64,000 nucleotides of DNA from Dendrophyllia cribrosa (GCA_024195265.1 JAJLRJ010000004.1:44747068-44811067), one strand, 5' to 3'. Counted from the first letter of the stretch, positions 1 through 12,534 are shown. The notes: generated from the sequence alone by a model not told the origin. Numbers and translations are program-made.

Positions 1-855
1 TGCCGGAACCGACCCGAAACCGACCCGGAACCTGCCGGAACCCACCCGGAACCCAAAAAAATTGAAATAAAAAATTAATAACAATAGAATAATAAAAATA
101 AAATAAAAATAACAACAATGAAGGATACCCTAATATAAAAAAAGACTGATAGGTAGTTCATACCTAAAAAAGACAGGACTGACGTGACTGACGGAGTGCT
201 CGCCATGCAAAGGTCAAAGTCCAGAGTATTTTTACGACTCGAAACCACGTGCGTTAGCGTTGTGCAAGTTAGGAAGTCAATGAGAGAGCTTCCACATTTG
301 TTTACATTTCGACCATGAATGAGGCGAAAGATGAGATTTTCATCATAGAAGATGAACCTGAAGATGACGATAAAGAACTGTATCAGTCAGTTTTCATCAA
401 AACCGAGGAGTCGTGCCCTAATGCCAGGTAACATTTCGTTCGTACAAACAAAAATTTGACTGTTTACAGGTATAATGGTATGTAAGGAGCTAATCATTTC
501 CCTAAATATCTGTTCACAAATTTACACGGTTTCATTTCCGCAGTACTTTGAAGACAGGACGAAATGATGACAATGGGCTAATCGAAATCCTTTCCTCGCC
601 GGAAACAAGTCCGGAAAAGAAAAGGTAAGCGCAGGTTCATAAGTTTCACGGAGGCGTAGCGAATTGCATGACAACAACAGCCGGAACTATACGAGGTCAC
701 TCAAGGAATTTTTTTCCAAGCTAGTTGGTTTTCATCAAATAATGGTGAAACTGCCTTTAGCTTACATGTCAGACGAGGGTGGAAGGGAGCCGGGGGGTGT
801 AGGAGGTGAAAAGATACGAGCACATGTATATGGCTGCAATTTTGGTGACAAAACA
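1..855 (+). repeat. Left terminal inverted repeat (truncated by window edge)
   Basis: It is the inverted partner of 9529-10472. It contains, from outside in, the minisatellite (1-53), an AT-rich spacer, the transposase start codon at 315, exon 1 (315-427), intron 1 and exon 2 (544-624), and then non-coding sequence. The inner boundary is where similarity ends after the shared segment near 854. The translation at 664-858 is an arm-specific open frame present in both copies and is probably not a gene. Confidence 0.85.
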
Positions 856-3800
856 TGATACAAGTTCAAGGACAAAGACTTTTGTTATTACTCACAATAT
901 ACTACTGTTTGTGCAACGGGTGCAACTATGGTATGGCTTTGAATGAGCAAAAATGGGAGATTTGAAATTTTTTTTTTTAAAAAAAAAAAACAGGATCTCA
1001 TGAATGCGATTTCATTTTTTGTTACCTATTAATTTAGGGCCTACAAATAGTTAAATGAAAATCAGGACAGGACGGGGACTCTGGGTTAAAAATCCAGGCG
1101 GGAGGGTGGGCCTAGCGGGCCTGAGGAAATCCGGACGAAGGGACGGTAAAAAAATCTTGCCATCCGTCGCGGGGGGTGCATTTTCTCTGGAATAACCCAT
1201 TTTACACAGGTTGCATGAGATCTAGTCACAGGAATACCAAGTCTTTACATTGATTATCAATTTCCTTTTTACAGCAGTTACCACACACAGTTCTCGACTG
1301 CTTATTTTTTAATCCTTGGAGCTATTATTGTGAAATTTAAATAGAATTTTTCATTTTGTAGATGTAAGGTTGAAGTTTCAGAGGACAAAAGTTCTGAAAT
1401 AGGAATTCACAGGAGATGTTTAGAATTCCAGCCGAGGTAAGTTACAAACATTCTGAAAAATGTGAACCAATACATGTAAGTGACCAGAGTAATCTTCCTT
1501 GAAAGGTTGTCATTGACGATGGCCCATCAAGGTTATCAGCTCTTTCAGAACAGATAACTTCAGGACTATTAAGGATATATCTGACTAATTTTTCAAAAGG
1601 GCACCTAAGAAAAATTCAGGACATTTTCAACTTTTGTGCATCCAAAGGCCCTGGTGATCAATATATTACGGCTTATTATGAGAACTCAGGATCGAAGAAA
1701 CTCATGTAGCTTGGAAAACAATTAAAAGTGACACTGGCGCCGTGGGAAATTAATCTCCACCTCTGACTCCTTTGCTGGCCCGAAATATACTTCTCGAGTT
1801 CACATTTATTTATTGATCGATTTTTTTGAAGACTTTTTTAAACTGTAAATTTGCTTATTTTTAAACGAGTTTCTTATGTTATGATGGAAAAAAAAGAAAC
1901 CACAGCAAAACCAAACAGCTCGGTAACAAACAGTGACGTCATTGTTCCCAAGTTTACATAAGGTATAACAGTTCTCGGGACAGTTCTCGCCAAGCTTTTA
2001 GCCAGGTGGCAATTTCAACATATATTGCACTTACTTCAACATAACTGTAAAATTCAAAGCACATGGTCAATTACAATATGCATGCATGTTATAGCTTCTT
2101 ATGATCTAACATGTTATTTCTTCCAAACAAGCGCATTTCATGTTTTTCACAAAGTCCTCACCGATAAGGCATTGTAAATGATAATTATCTAAACATCTTT
2201 TTAATTCGAATCAAGTGAGAACTGTTGTAAGTACCACGTGCAGTTGTCCTGGTGACTTAAATTATAGACCAGTCAGAGATATTCCATCCCACTATCTTGC
2301 CGTGGATTTTAAAGAAACCCCATGATATATTATATATGATGTAATAAAATTTGTACCGGCCACTCAAGGACATTTTGTAGTGAATGACAGTTTACATGTT
2401 TAAATGATGATGACGACAACGGTGACGACAACGATGACGATCGGAATGGTCTCGCACGTCGTGCCGAGTGTAGAGAACTCGTCAGGGAAGAGAAAGCAAA
2501 AAAAAGAAAAGAAAAAAAACGTCCCTAGGGTAAACCAGGAATCACTAAAAATATAGATGAAATCTATGAATAATTGTAACATTTAGCGGGCTTAGTCTGA
2601 TTTACGTTACTCTGTTTTGCTTTCTGTTAGGAACTGCGGAGAATCGTTGAGAATCATCAGTTACTTTGCCGGGAATTTATGTTTTCCCATGACTGAAATA
2701 AACGATGGGGAATTTTCTGTGACTGAAACTGCCCGCATTCTATTATCAACAAATTCGACATCAAAAGTTGTTTGTCAAAAAAGCCCTAAAGGCGTCCAAC
2801 TGAACTCCTGTTTCTTGGTCAACCTTACGAACTTGAAAGACCCACGTGACGTACGTGCCGACGATCTAGGAACCTGGAGACACAACGGAGTTGTTACCAC
2901 ATACCTCAGTGTTAATCGAAGTGCAAATAAGGTGGGAGAGATTTTGCAACGCCCAAAGAATTTCAAGCCCAGTAAGGAAGATATGGAGGACAGTGATATG
3001 TTTGTTATGCGTCGCACATATCACGCAAACGGAACTGCGTCAGATTACAAAAGACTGATTGTAGAAATGGAAGGTAAGAACCACTTGGTACTTTGAGGTG
3101 TCTGAACACAGATTTTTTCGCGTGTCAGTGCGCGCCCAAAAGCCGAGAAAAACAAGCATGGCGCCGATAGTCTATAGTAACTTCTTTATGTCGTTTTCTA
3201 TGGAGTCGAGTGCTGTTTTTCTCCTCAAAATCACTTGGTTTGTAAAATGCGAAAGCTTATGTAGGATCTACGTTTATCTTCTAAGAGGAAGTGAGGCCGC
3301 AAGGAACCCAACCTTTTTGTTTGTTTTTCGTTTTTCTCATGAGAACCCAGTTAAATCCAGCGCGTGCGCCATTGACCAAACAATTGAGACTGAGTGTTCT
3401 GTTGACCTTCATAGAAATGCGCCCTTTTCTTGAAAACCAGATATTGTAGTGATTAATCTACATCTGTTTTATCGTTTAAGTCTCTCTCCTTCTAACGGAG
3501 CACTCTGTTAAACGCATCCTTTCTTCTTACCCAGATCACAAAGGCTCCCTTTTGCCTGTATGCGTCCTCAAGTACAATTTCGATGGGCCAGAACATTATT
3601 TTGATGTTGCACCGCATGGTAATTCAAAGGGAAGAACAGGATACATGCGAACAATGCCTAGTACACTGGATCTCCTGAAAAACGAGGCGCAGACTTATAC
3701 GCCTAAAGTAGCCGTGGAAGTTGTAGACGATGCTAATGGTGGTATCATGGAAGCTGACAGCGCTGGTAGTTTACCTAGGAATCGGCAACAGGCTGGCAAT

Positions 3801-6800
3801 TACAGAAGATCCGTATCAGGAAGCAATGAACGACGACGAAAGAACGTGAAAGGCTTAAGGGACGAACTGTCTGCCGTAATGGAAATGTGTTTCAACCAGT
3901 CTCGTAGTCCGGAAACAGCGTTTGTCCGCAAGGTTCAAGGCGCTCCTGACACTATGTGCGTTCTTGCTTCCGACCATCAATTACGTGAATTGGAACGTAA
4001 TGCAACAAAACCTGAAGCTTTTAAAATCGTCTCAGTGGATCCAACATTTAATCTTGGAGCGTTTGATGTCACGGTAATGACTTTTGAGCACGGGCTTGTT
4101 ATCAATAAGCGTACTGGTAAACACCCTGTCGTCATGGGTCCGGTCCTGGTGCACCGACGAAAGCAGTTTTCAAACTACTTTTACTTTATGTCCTCCTTGG
4201 TGGAGCTGAAACCCTCACTCTCTGAAATTCAGGCATTTGGAACGGATGGAGAGACTGCTTTGCAGCAGGGTTTATCCAAGCCCTGCACCAATTCAAGGCT
4301 CCTCAGATGCTTCGGGCACTTCAAGAGAAACTGTGGAGACAAGCTCGCTGCTCTTGGCGTCCCCAAAGAGTTCCACGGAGCGTACATTCGGGACATATTT
4401 GGTTACAACATTGGAAGCACTCACCATGAAGGGCTGGTGGACTCAGATAGCGAAGAAGTGTTCCATGCCAAGCTTTCGTCGCTTGAGGTAAATTACCAAT
4501 TAAAGATACCAAATGTATTCGAACAATAGATGGACATTATTCTCCTTTCATGTTTTCCTCCCCTTTTGGCCACGACGTGCCCCTTCACCGTCCCAAGGCA
4601 ATGCTGATGACATGAAAATAACGAATTATGAGAATAGCCCCCGTTCAACATAACAATACATTAAGGTAGTTCCACTGGCAAATTTGTGCATTTTTTGACA
4701 ATATTAAAGAAATAGACGAATATTTTCATTCAAAATGCACCAAACTTTCCATGCACAATCTCTATTGTCGCACAATCTCTATTGTCTATTGTGTCTATCT
4801 CTATTGTTTTTGGACATAATGACACCCAATGGTTAATAATTACACAAATTGAAATAAATATTAACTTGAAATTGTGAACATTTTCTCACCCAATGGTTAA
4901 TAATTACACCAATTGATATAAATATTAACTTGAAATTGTGAACATTTTCTCACAACCCTTTATATATGGAACAAAAATCTTAAATTTATTTTGATTTTGC
5001 ATCCAACAATACAAAAATATGTGTTAGATCCATAGGATATATAGTAAGAAGATATCGTCAAATTTTTATATTTTGTAATTACCTTTCACTTCCATGGGCA
5101 CCCGGCAATACCATAAATTTGAGATATCTGCTTGGGTCGAACACACGATCGTAGACGACCACAAGTCTGAACTACATGCAAAGTTTAATCCAAAAATGTT
5201 TTACCTTTCAGAAATAAAACGTCATTTTCGGGTACTCTGTCGAGTAGACAAACCAAATTCAAGTCCATTGAGCTGAAAATCTGGTGAAAACTCCCGTAAA
5301 ATCTGTGTTATTGAAGAGCTTTTCGCCCTTCGCGTTAGATTCCGCCATTTTGGATAAGTTGCCGCTGTTTAAAAGGCTTGCGGTCCCATAAAAAACACGA
5401 GGCTTTGTTTTGCTTACGCGTTGCTAGGTGAGCACTCGTCCCAGACCCCCGGTTACTCAAGAATTGATGCAAGAAGACTAGGAACAAGATTTTAGATCCA
5501 CTATGGTGTCCAAAAGACAAGATACACTTTGGAGATAAAAAAACCCTCACAAATAGCTACCAGCATAAAAAAAATCCAGGAAAAAAGCACAGAAATGAAT
5601 GTAGGACTTATCAACCGACCCAGTTCCTCACTCGGAAATGCTGTTCTTTTCCGGCAAATATACAAACTTCGGCTTTACCGTTCTCATTCTACGAAGGTTT
5701 TTCTCCCAAATGAAATGATTTTGCCAAATAGGGGTGCTAAGGGACAAAATGCCCCCAAAATGGGGCAAAATAAAAGTCATAAATTTTGCCGGTGCAAATA
5801 CCTTAACAAGAATTCTAGGATTTCGGCTAAACTTTAACTCTCGCATGTGGAAGCGGAGGATGCCCCTCCGCCCTCTTAAAGGTTTTTTTGTACTTTATTT
5901 TGGGAGGTGAAGACTTTCCGTAGCTGTTCACCAACCCCAACCCCCTGCAATTGTGTTCCTGAGGGGGTGAGTTTGTGTCCGCTAGAAACAATTGGACAAT
6001 GTAATCTTGTACTTCATTTTCGAATAGAAAGCCTGGGAGTCTTGTTTCAATAAGAATCCCCCGATCAGTTAATGTTGGGGTCTGACTGGTAATGCTAAGC
6101 TCTCTTTTTCTTTTTCGCTCCTAACAGGAGACGTGGAACAATTTGGAAATCAATGCGAACCCGCTCAGGGTGCCCGCCTTTTATGAGTGGTTTTGCAAAA
6201 ACAAGGCCACTCAAATAAAAGAGCACATGCTCTCAACCCTGAGAACGGAAGCGGGATTGGGTTCGCCTCCTGAACCGTACTATCAGAACAAGAGTGAAAG
6301 CATGAACGAGGTAATCAAAGACCAAGTTAAATATCAAGAAAGTGAATTGCCGGAGTTTATCGAGAAGCTATCAGGTATCGTGGAACGGCACAAAGATCTG
6401 CTACGCAAAGCAGTGGCAAGAACTGGAGAGTGGGAACTTCTCCCGGGATTTCGGTTCCTGGAGAGACCAAATTGGTTCAAAATGACCTCCCAACAGAGGG
6501 AAGCCCACATGAAGGTTGTAATGAAGGTCGAATTATCAGAAGACAGGTCTCTTTCAATGTCCATCTTGGCTCAACCAAGCTCCACGGAGTCACTGTTATC
6601 CACTGGATACGATCAAATACCAAGCATATCCACGTTTACCCTGAAAAAGATGTGGAAGGAAGCCAGAGAGCTTGTGGGATCTCCAGGGTACATTCTGCCA
6701 GTTGCTGGGTCAAGCTGCCCATTTGCGAAACAGGTGTTTAACTCCAAGCAGCCTAGCAAGCCCCTCGTGGTAACAAGAAGACCAACAAAACAGAGTGCAA

Positions 6801-8188
6801 CAGGTTGGGTTTTTGAATGCGACCCTGGTTGCCCTGAATATTCGTATTTAGGGTTGTGTTGCCATACCGTAGCAACAGCAGAGTCAAATAAAGTCCTGAA
6901 GGAGTACCTTGATTTCTTGGTGAAAAACACTGCCCTACCAAACCTTCATCAGCTCTCACTAAAGGTGAGTGGGCGGAAAGGTGCTGGACGAAAGGGGAGC
7001 AAACCTGTCAGAGGCCGTGCACGTGCACATCAGAAACAGCCTGTTTTGGACACAACATTTTCCCGCACCGCCAATAGTTCGTCCCACTCGCCAAATGCAG
7101 CCTCTGAGGACATTGCAAGTGATACTCAGCTGACACATACCGGTTTTCCCGTGAACACCACAAGATCTGGCGAGAGCCAACAGCAAGCGCAAGCCTCCAG
7201 CTCTGAATTCGTTCCGTACACTGGCTTTCCCATCGGATCCCTATCGTTTGGTGGAAACCAGCAGGACCAACAAGTAGCTACCTCACCACAGGTTTCCTGC
7301 TCTAGTTTTCATGTCCCGAGCACATCCTTCAGCATTGAACAACAGCAGCAACAGCAACCCTCTACCTCGTCACAGCTTTCGTACGATGGGTTTCGTGCTG
7401 TTGCTACATCCTTTGTCAGTGAGCAGCAAAAACAGCAATCATCTACCTCGTCAAAGCTTGCGTTCCATGGTTTTCCCGCTGGAGCTACATCCTTTGACAG
7501 TCAACAGCATCAGGAACAGCAACCGTCTACCTCATCACAGCTTGTGTTGGATGGTTTTCCTGTAGGAACTACATCTTTCGGCGATAATCAATTGCAACAG
7601 GAGCAGCAACTGTCTGCTTGGTCTCACCTTAGCTATGCGTACCCTAGTCTTCCTACAGGTATAATGTCCGCTAACTCTTACGGGCATCAGCAGGCAGCTC
7701 CCAGTTTCTCACGATGGTTTCCATATTCCCGTTCCACATCTGAGCTTGGAACGCCAGAGAGATTTCCACAGCAGCAGTCGTACAGAGAGCTGTCACCTGC
7801 AGTAAACAAAGAAGCCCCTTCTACTCGGCCTTCTTCCTCTCCCAAGCCGGGTTTTCCTTCACCACCAGATGGGGAATTCTACTGTTACCTTCTAGAGTTC
7901 TGCCCCCCGCAAGTGTCTAAGTGTTACGGTTGCAATCAAGGGCTGAAACCTGAGGGGCGAATCGCACAACCACCTTTCAACTTGGTTCTAGTTAGCAAAA
8001 TGAAACGAGAATATTATTCACCCTCAAATAGGGAAAAAAGTTCTAAGTTGTCCAACGTCTACTTTCACTGTAGGTTAGAGTGTGTAAGGCAGAAGCAACC
8101 ATACTTTGTGCCAACGATGTGCAAGATTCCCCCAAAACTAACACCATTCTTGTTGCCTTGTCACAAGGACGTGCTGAAAAATCTATAA
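315..8188 (+). CDS. MULE-type transposase, six exons, apparently intact
   Basis: Exons: 315-427, 544-624, 1362-1436, 2631-3073, 3535-4487 and 6128-8188. All junctions are GT-AG, all phases match and there is no internal stop, giving about 1,241 residues. The product should cut and paste the element in the nucleus. The N-terminus is acidic. Asp406 (in VDPTFNLG) and Asp475 (in FGTDGE), 69 residues apart, fit the first two acids of a MULE DDE core. An NKSESMN motif (Glu612) resembles a conserved MULE segment, but the third catalytic acid is not settled. Residues 786-801 form a SWIM-like zinc knuckle (C-x3-C-x8-C-x-H). A Gln/Ser-rich repeat region and a Cys/His-rich C-terminus follow. The start lies inside the left TIR; upstream ATGs were not required. 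The FAR1-like or other DNA-binding role of exon 4 is unknown. Confidence 0.8.
4823..4953 (+). repeat. 64-bp tandem duplication in transposase intron 5
   Basis: Two nearly identical 64-base units begin at 4823 and 4887, each starting CACCCAATGGTTAATAATTA. They lie in the long fifth intron (4488-6127), which otherwise holds only AT-rich sequence and no supported gene. Confidence 0.85.
7290..7640 (+). repeat. In-frame tandem repeats of ~27-29 codons in the transposase
   Basis: Four or so units, each with a (S)STSSQL-like start, a GF(P/R) pair, a TSF motif and a glutamine-rich end, occur in tandem within exon 6. The period is roughly 80-87 bases. Such runs expand by slippage or unequal exchange and probably form a flexible linker between the SWIM knuckle and the Cys/His-rich tail. 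Confidence 0.75.
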
Positions 8189-9205
8189 ATTATAGAATCA
8201 GTAAACATTCTCCAACCAAATCACAGAGCAGCAGGTATAGTTAGGATGTGAAAATGAGTTCCTTATTGTTGTTCCCCGTCTTGTGAGTGCTCGCAGTTCG
8301 TCAGAAAATCACCTAGTTGATCTACCCTGATGAACGAGATAAAAATAATAATTCAATACGAGAATCTGAGGAAGTGATTGCAACGGACAGGCAGGCTAGG
8401 AACATTGCTCAAGGCATATGCCTGTCTAGTGAAGTCATTTAAAATGTTATCAGTTAATTTATAAAGGTCCAATTGGAAATATTTCAGGCAGAAATCGTTT
8501 AATACGCAAATTATTTCTTCCCTTAAAACTATCGGTTTCATATTTGACGACGGAAAAAGGGTAGGTCCATTTCCCTTGATGGCGAAGGTTAAATATTTTT
8601 TGTCCATTTCTTAAATTGAGAAAACGGATGACGTTTGGCGGCGCCACTACCTGTGTGCTAGGTAGTGATACCACTTCATTTGGGCATTTTTGAGATTATT
8701 CCATGAAGACGCCAAATCTGGTATTGGCGTCGCGAAATCTCGTCTATTTTCTCAGATTATCGATTACTCTGTTCAGTCCTTAGCGCTGTCAATAACTGGC
8801 GAGCAAAAAAAATTAAAATAATAATAAGGAAAAAAAAACAAAAAACAAACAAACAGACTTGGACTTTGCGAGGCCTGTGTCTCTAAATCTTCTTTCCTCA
8901 AAGAAAGCGACAGGTCAACGGGCGTTGTTTTGTGTTACTTAAGAGTAAGGGATATTGTTGTTTTTTCTTCGAGTCCTCACTAACTAATAATCCTCCCTTG
9001 GTTAGGAGGTATTTGCTACACCCATCACCTTGTTTTGGAAGGTATTTTGTTGCGTTTTTACGTATTGTTTCATCCGTCAACAGGATGACGTTTGTAGTCT
9101 ACATTTCTTGGGTTATCAGTGTCGTGACGATGTTAAATAACGCTAATCAAGCCAATACTCTTGGTAAATGAAGTTCAATCTGTCATCCGTTATTGTTTTG
9201 TTCTT

Positions 9206-9208
<3 letters not shown>

Positions 9209-9236
<28 letters not shown>

Positions 9237-9372
9237 GCAAAAGTAATCTTATACGAATACCTTTAAGCTCCATCCCTTTGATGTATTTATATCTATGGGA
9301 GGGCAGTTGTACCTGCCACCACACAAACACACATTATATTATTATATGCACCCCCCCCCCCCCCCCCCCCCC
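9209..9372. repeat. (AAAT)n microsatellite and poly-C tract
   Basis: An AAAT array lies at 9209-9236 and a run of 22 C at 9351-9372. Both are in the non-coding part of the transposon, between the transposase stop at 8188 and the right TIR. I see no gene in 8189-9528. Confidence 0.9.
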
Positions 9373-9755
9373 TAACTGTATATCACACTCGACTGTTTTG
9401 AAAACAGCATTTCTAGCCATCTAAGATGACTGTGTTTTCACATTTTCTTGGAAGGAAACGGTTTTCTTCGCTCCTCTGGGTGACTGATGTTCTTAGATCT
9501 AGCCAACCGCAGCAAGCCCTAAACTGCAGTTTTTGTCACTAAAATTGCAGCCATATGTGCTCGTATCTTTTCACCTCCTACACCCCCCGGCTCCCTTCTT
9601 CCCTCGTCTGACATGTAAGCTAAAGGCAGTTTCACCATTATTTGATGAAAACCAACTAGCTTGGAAAAAAATTCCTTGAGTGACCTCGTATAGTTCCGGC
9701 TGTTGTTGTCATGCAATTCGCTACGCCTCCGTGAAACTTATGAACCTGCGCTTAC

Positions 9756-10065
9756 CTTTTCTTTTCCGGACTTGTTTCCGGCGAGGAAAGGATTTCGATT
9801 AGCCCATTGTCATCATTTCGTCCAGTCTTCATAGTACTGCCGAAATGAAACCGTGTAAATTTGTGAACAGATTTTTAGGGAAATGATTAGCTCAGTACAT
9901 ACCATTGTACCTGTAAACAGTCAAATTTTTGTTTGTACGAACGAAATGTTACCTGGCATTAGGGCACGACTCCTCGGTTTTGATGAAAACGGACTGATAC
10001 AGTTCTTTATCGTCATCTTCAGGTTCATCTTCTATGATGAAAAACTCATCTTTCGCCTCATTCAT
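9756..10065 (-). pseudogene. Second copy of transposase exons 1-2 in the right TIR
   Basis: Reading the - strand, exon 1' is 10065-9953 and exon 2' is 9836-9756, with the same lengths, frame and splice signals as the left-arm exons. One visible replacement changes Leu to Met near the start of exon 2'. There is no transposase body on this strand, so it is a 5'-only fragment. If the arm also carries the promoter, it would transcribe inward, antisense to the transposase. Whether it is expressed is unknown. Confidence 0.75.
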
Positions 10066-10326
10066 GGTCGTATTAACAAATGTGGAAGTTCTCTCATTGA
10101 CTTGCTATCTTGCACAAAGCACGCGAATTCGAGTCGTAAAAATACTCTGGACTTTGACCTTTGGCATGGCGAGCACTCCGACAGTCACGGGACGTCCTGT
10201 TCCTGTCTTTTTTAGGTATGAACTACCTATCAGTCTTTTTTTATATTAGGGTATCCTTCATTGATTGTTGTTATTTTTATTTTATTTTTATTATTCTATT
10301 GTTATTAATTTTTTATTTCAATTTTT

Positions 10327-10472
10327 TTGGGTTCCGGGTGGGTTCCGGGTGGTTCCGGGTCGGTTCCGGGTGGGTTCCGGCAGGTTCCGGGTGGTTCCGG
10401 GTCGGTTCCGGGTCGGTTCCGGCAGGTTCCGGCAGGTTCCGGGGGGTTCCGGGGGGTTCCGGGTGCGTTCCG
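10327..10472 (+). repeat. G-rich minisatellite at transposon end (GGTTCCGGGT-type units)
   Basis: About a dozen 10-11-base units of GGTTCCGG(G/C) type stand in tandem; the inverted counterpart occupies 1-53. Several GGG tracts are close together, so G-quadruplex formation is possible. Long open frames across it in all phases are a by-product of the repeat and not genes. Confidence 0.9.
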
Positions 10473-10654
10473 CCTTTTACATACACCCTCCCCTACAAGC
10501 GAAAAATTAACTTTGAGAAAACAGCGCTTAGAAAAACATATCGCTTCATAAACAAACTCCGCCCACAAAAGTTATACCGTCATTTCTCCGTCAATTTTCA
10601 CTATTTTTCGATAATTTTTTTTGGATGAAAGTTCATTCTGTAAACTTTATTTTT

Positions 10655-11017
10655 AAGGCGGGGGTAAACATGAATTTGAATGAAATGATTTTTGGAACAC
10701 CAACAGACAGTTGATACCCACGCAAGAGTACTCCAGGTTGCTAGTGGACTAACTTCGTGTCCGTCTATTAATTATTAACTACAAATTCTTATTTTAAAAC
10801 TCCACTAAATCTTCAATACTTCTTATTTTTCTTAATTTAACCAATCCTTTGAGAAAAACTATTTCCTCCCAAACATACCCAAAAATTTACGACACCCCAT
10901 AACATAGATTCATGAGACGAACAGAGAGTTTTTGGATTGCTTGAAAGGTGAACGAGATATTTCCATTAAAGCCATGTCAAGTGGTAGAAAAATGGCGTTC
11001 ATGTTTACTCCCGCCTT
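10655..11017. repeat. Short inverted repeat pair beside the transposon
   Basis: A 20-base segment at 10655-10674 (AAGGCGGGGGTAAACATGAA) is repeated inverted at 10998-11017 with one mismatch. The 320 bases between are AT-rich. It could be a degenerate short transposon or part of the MULE terminus. The rest of 10473-12534 shows no supported gene and probably includes the 3' untranslated region of the SH3 gene. Confidence 0.5.
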
Positions 11018-11559
11018 ACGTGTGCTCACGTCTTAGCAGGGAGTGGAATAGGGAGTGTAGAATGGAGTGCAGACAAAATTCATTTAAAGCACAGGGATGC
11101 AATAAATATATACTTTAATAACCATTATCATCTCATTTAAATATTCCATAATGACCTAAAAAACATGATCACTTAGTCCATTCCAGCACTAGTGTTCAAA
11201 TAAATACTGCAATATAATTAATTTGCTTAATATAAAGTATTGCATGATATGTCTGAATAATTAAACACAAGTCACTAAAAGGGTACAAGTTATTTACAGT
11301 ATATATTTAGGATTTGTCATATATTTCTTACAAAAATGTTATCCAAACTTACTAACAGCAAATCATCTGTTATTTCCTTTAAAAAAATACCAGAATAAGC
11401 AATAAAAAAATTGAATGTTACTTTCAAAACACTATTTTTGGTTCTGGCAGACAATAATATAAATTTATTATAAACTAAAAAATCTCAAATAGGAGCAACT
11501 GATATTGTAAAGATGTTAGGTATGTACATCTTTAGTGAAACTAAGATGCTCGTCAACCA

Positions 11560-11710
11560 GCCCAAATTAGTTCGTCAACTTAGGATTTTATTGCTTAGCT
11601 TTCAAAACCAATAACAATTAAAAACATTGTTAAACATTTTGCACAGAACATAACTTTTCAGGCCCGAAAAGTTTTCAGTACTTTTGAGGAATGCACACTA
11701 GGTCTCTGTC
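11560..11710 (+). repeat. Diverged half copy of the repeat at 21229-21471
   Basis: It shares with 21360-21455 the text around TTTATTGCTTAGCTTTCAAAA and the CCCGAAAAGTTTTC motif. Only one end of the element is recognisable here. Confidence 0.5.
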
Positions 11711-12534
11711 CAAAGATAACCTAAAAGAGTTCTGCTTTCCAAGTAGGAGAAGGCCTCCTTTGTTTAGATCCAAAATATCCTCAGTTGTAACTATGATAAC
11801 AGCTTTTTGGGTACAGGACAAAGTAAAAAATAAAAATAGAGCTAAGATTTGTGTTACTGCTGTCTAAAACTCGGCAAATGTATAACTGCATTGATGCAAA
11901 TGACTCGAAAATAATACAAATAAAATTGTGAAATTATATTAGTTGATTGTTTGTTGGGGGTTAAAAATTTAATATATTTGAGTTATGACCATTAAACAGA
12001 ATTCTAGTACCTTTTTGGGGTTACTTTCAGTATTTCAGACATGTACTGTACCACTAAATCCACACTTATGTGGACATCCTGTGCTAATAAGCCCCATTGC
12101 TGTATAAAATATTTTGTTCACTCTACAAACAGGGCATGCAAAGTTCTACATGTATGCACATCTCATACTCCCTGTAAAATGACTCTCATTAGTTTAGACT
12201 TAATCATCAGTCATATTCTTACCCGAGAAGAAAGGATCTTCTTGGGAACAGATAAGGAACTGCTCAGTTACCAAATAAATTATTATATTGGAAGCTGTGG
12301 TTTTAAAATTGAGCAGTTCCATTAGAACTGTAAAAAAGTAGAACATTTTGAAATATGGTACAAATTATTTAAAAAAATATTTAAAAATATTTCACAACAG
12401 TTGAGAAGAACTATCAATGCAATGGTGTTCTCTAAAACTTCCATAATAAAAAAGGAGATTATCACAAATTAATTTAAGCAATCTCGCCTAAGCCTTTCTT
12501 TCTTCATTGACACAGATACAATTGTAGCCTGAAA

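Larger units (their letters stand above)
1..10472 (+). mobile_element. Large Mutator-like (MULE) DNA transposon, left end outside the window
   Basis: The first ~855 bases reappear in reverse complement at 9529-10472, so the block is bounded by long terminal inverted repeats (TIRs). Between them lies a six-exon gene for a MULE-type transposase. The arms differ at only a few positions; in the stretch matching 661-830, I see two substitutions over about 160 bases. This suggests a recent insertion or gene conversion. Both arms end outward in a G-rich minisatellite. The outer left terminus and its target-site duplication are not visible, and the exact right boundary is uncertain: it could extend past 10472. 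Family assignment rests on the DDE-like motifs and SWIM-like zinc knuckle of the encoded protein. Confidence 0.8.
9529..10472 (-). repeat. Right terminal inverted repeat
   Basis: It is the reverse complement of the left arm. It keeps the ATG (10065-10063 on the - strand), a 113-base exon-1 copy with its GT donor, and an 81-base exon-2 copy with AG acceptor and GT donor, all the same lengths as on the left. The outermost part is the G-rich minisatellite at 10327-10472. Sequence after 10472 can no longer be compared because the matching left flank is outside the window. Confidence 0.85.

Noticed and set aside
664..858. 64-residue ORF in the left TIR, repeated at 9519-9716
   Set aside because: It is conserved only because the TIR arms are copies; it overlaps intron 2 of the transposase and the frames diverge at their ends.
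2400..2582. 60-residue - strand ORF rich in Val and Phe
   Set aside because: It is a low-complexity product of a GACGA-type microsatellite in transposase intron 3.
10161..10628. Overlapping open frames with repeated GSGWFRV-like text on both strands
   Set aside because: They are translations of the G-rich minisatellite; an 11-base unit stays open in several frames without selection.
12041..12325. 94-residue + strand ORF
   Set aside because: It lies opposite the likely 3' untranslated region of the SH3 gene, is AT-rich and shows no domain.
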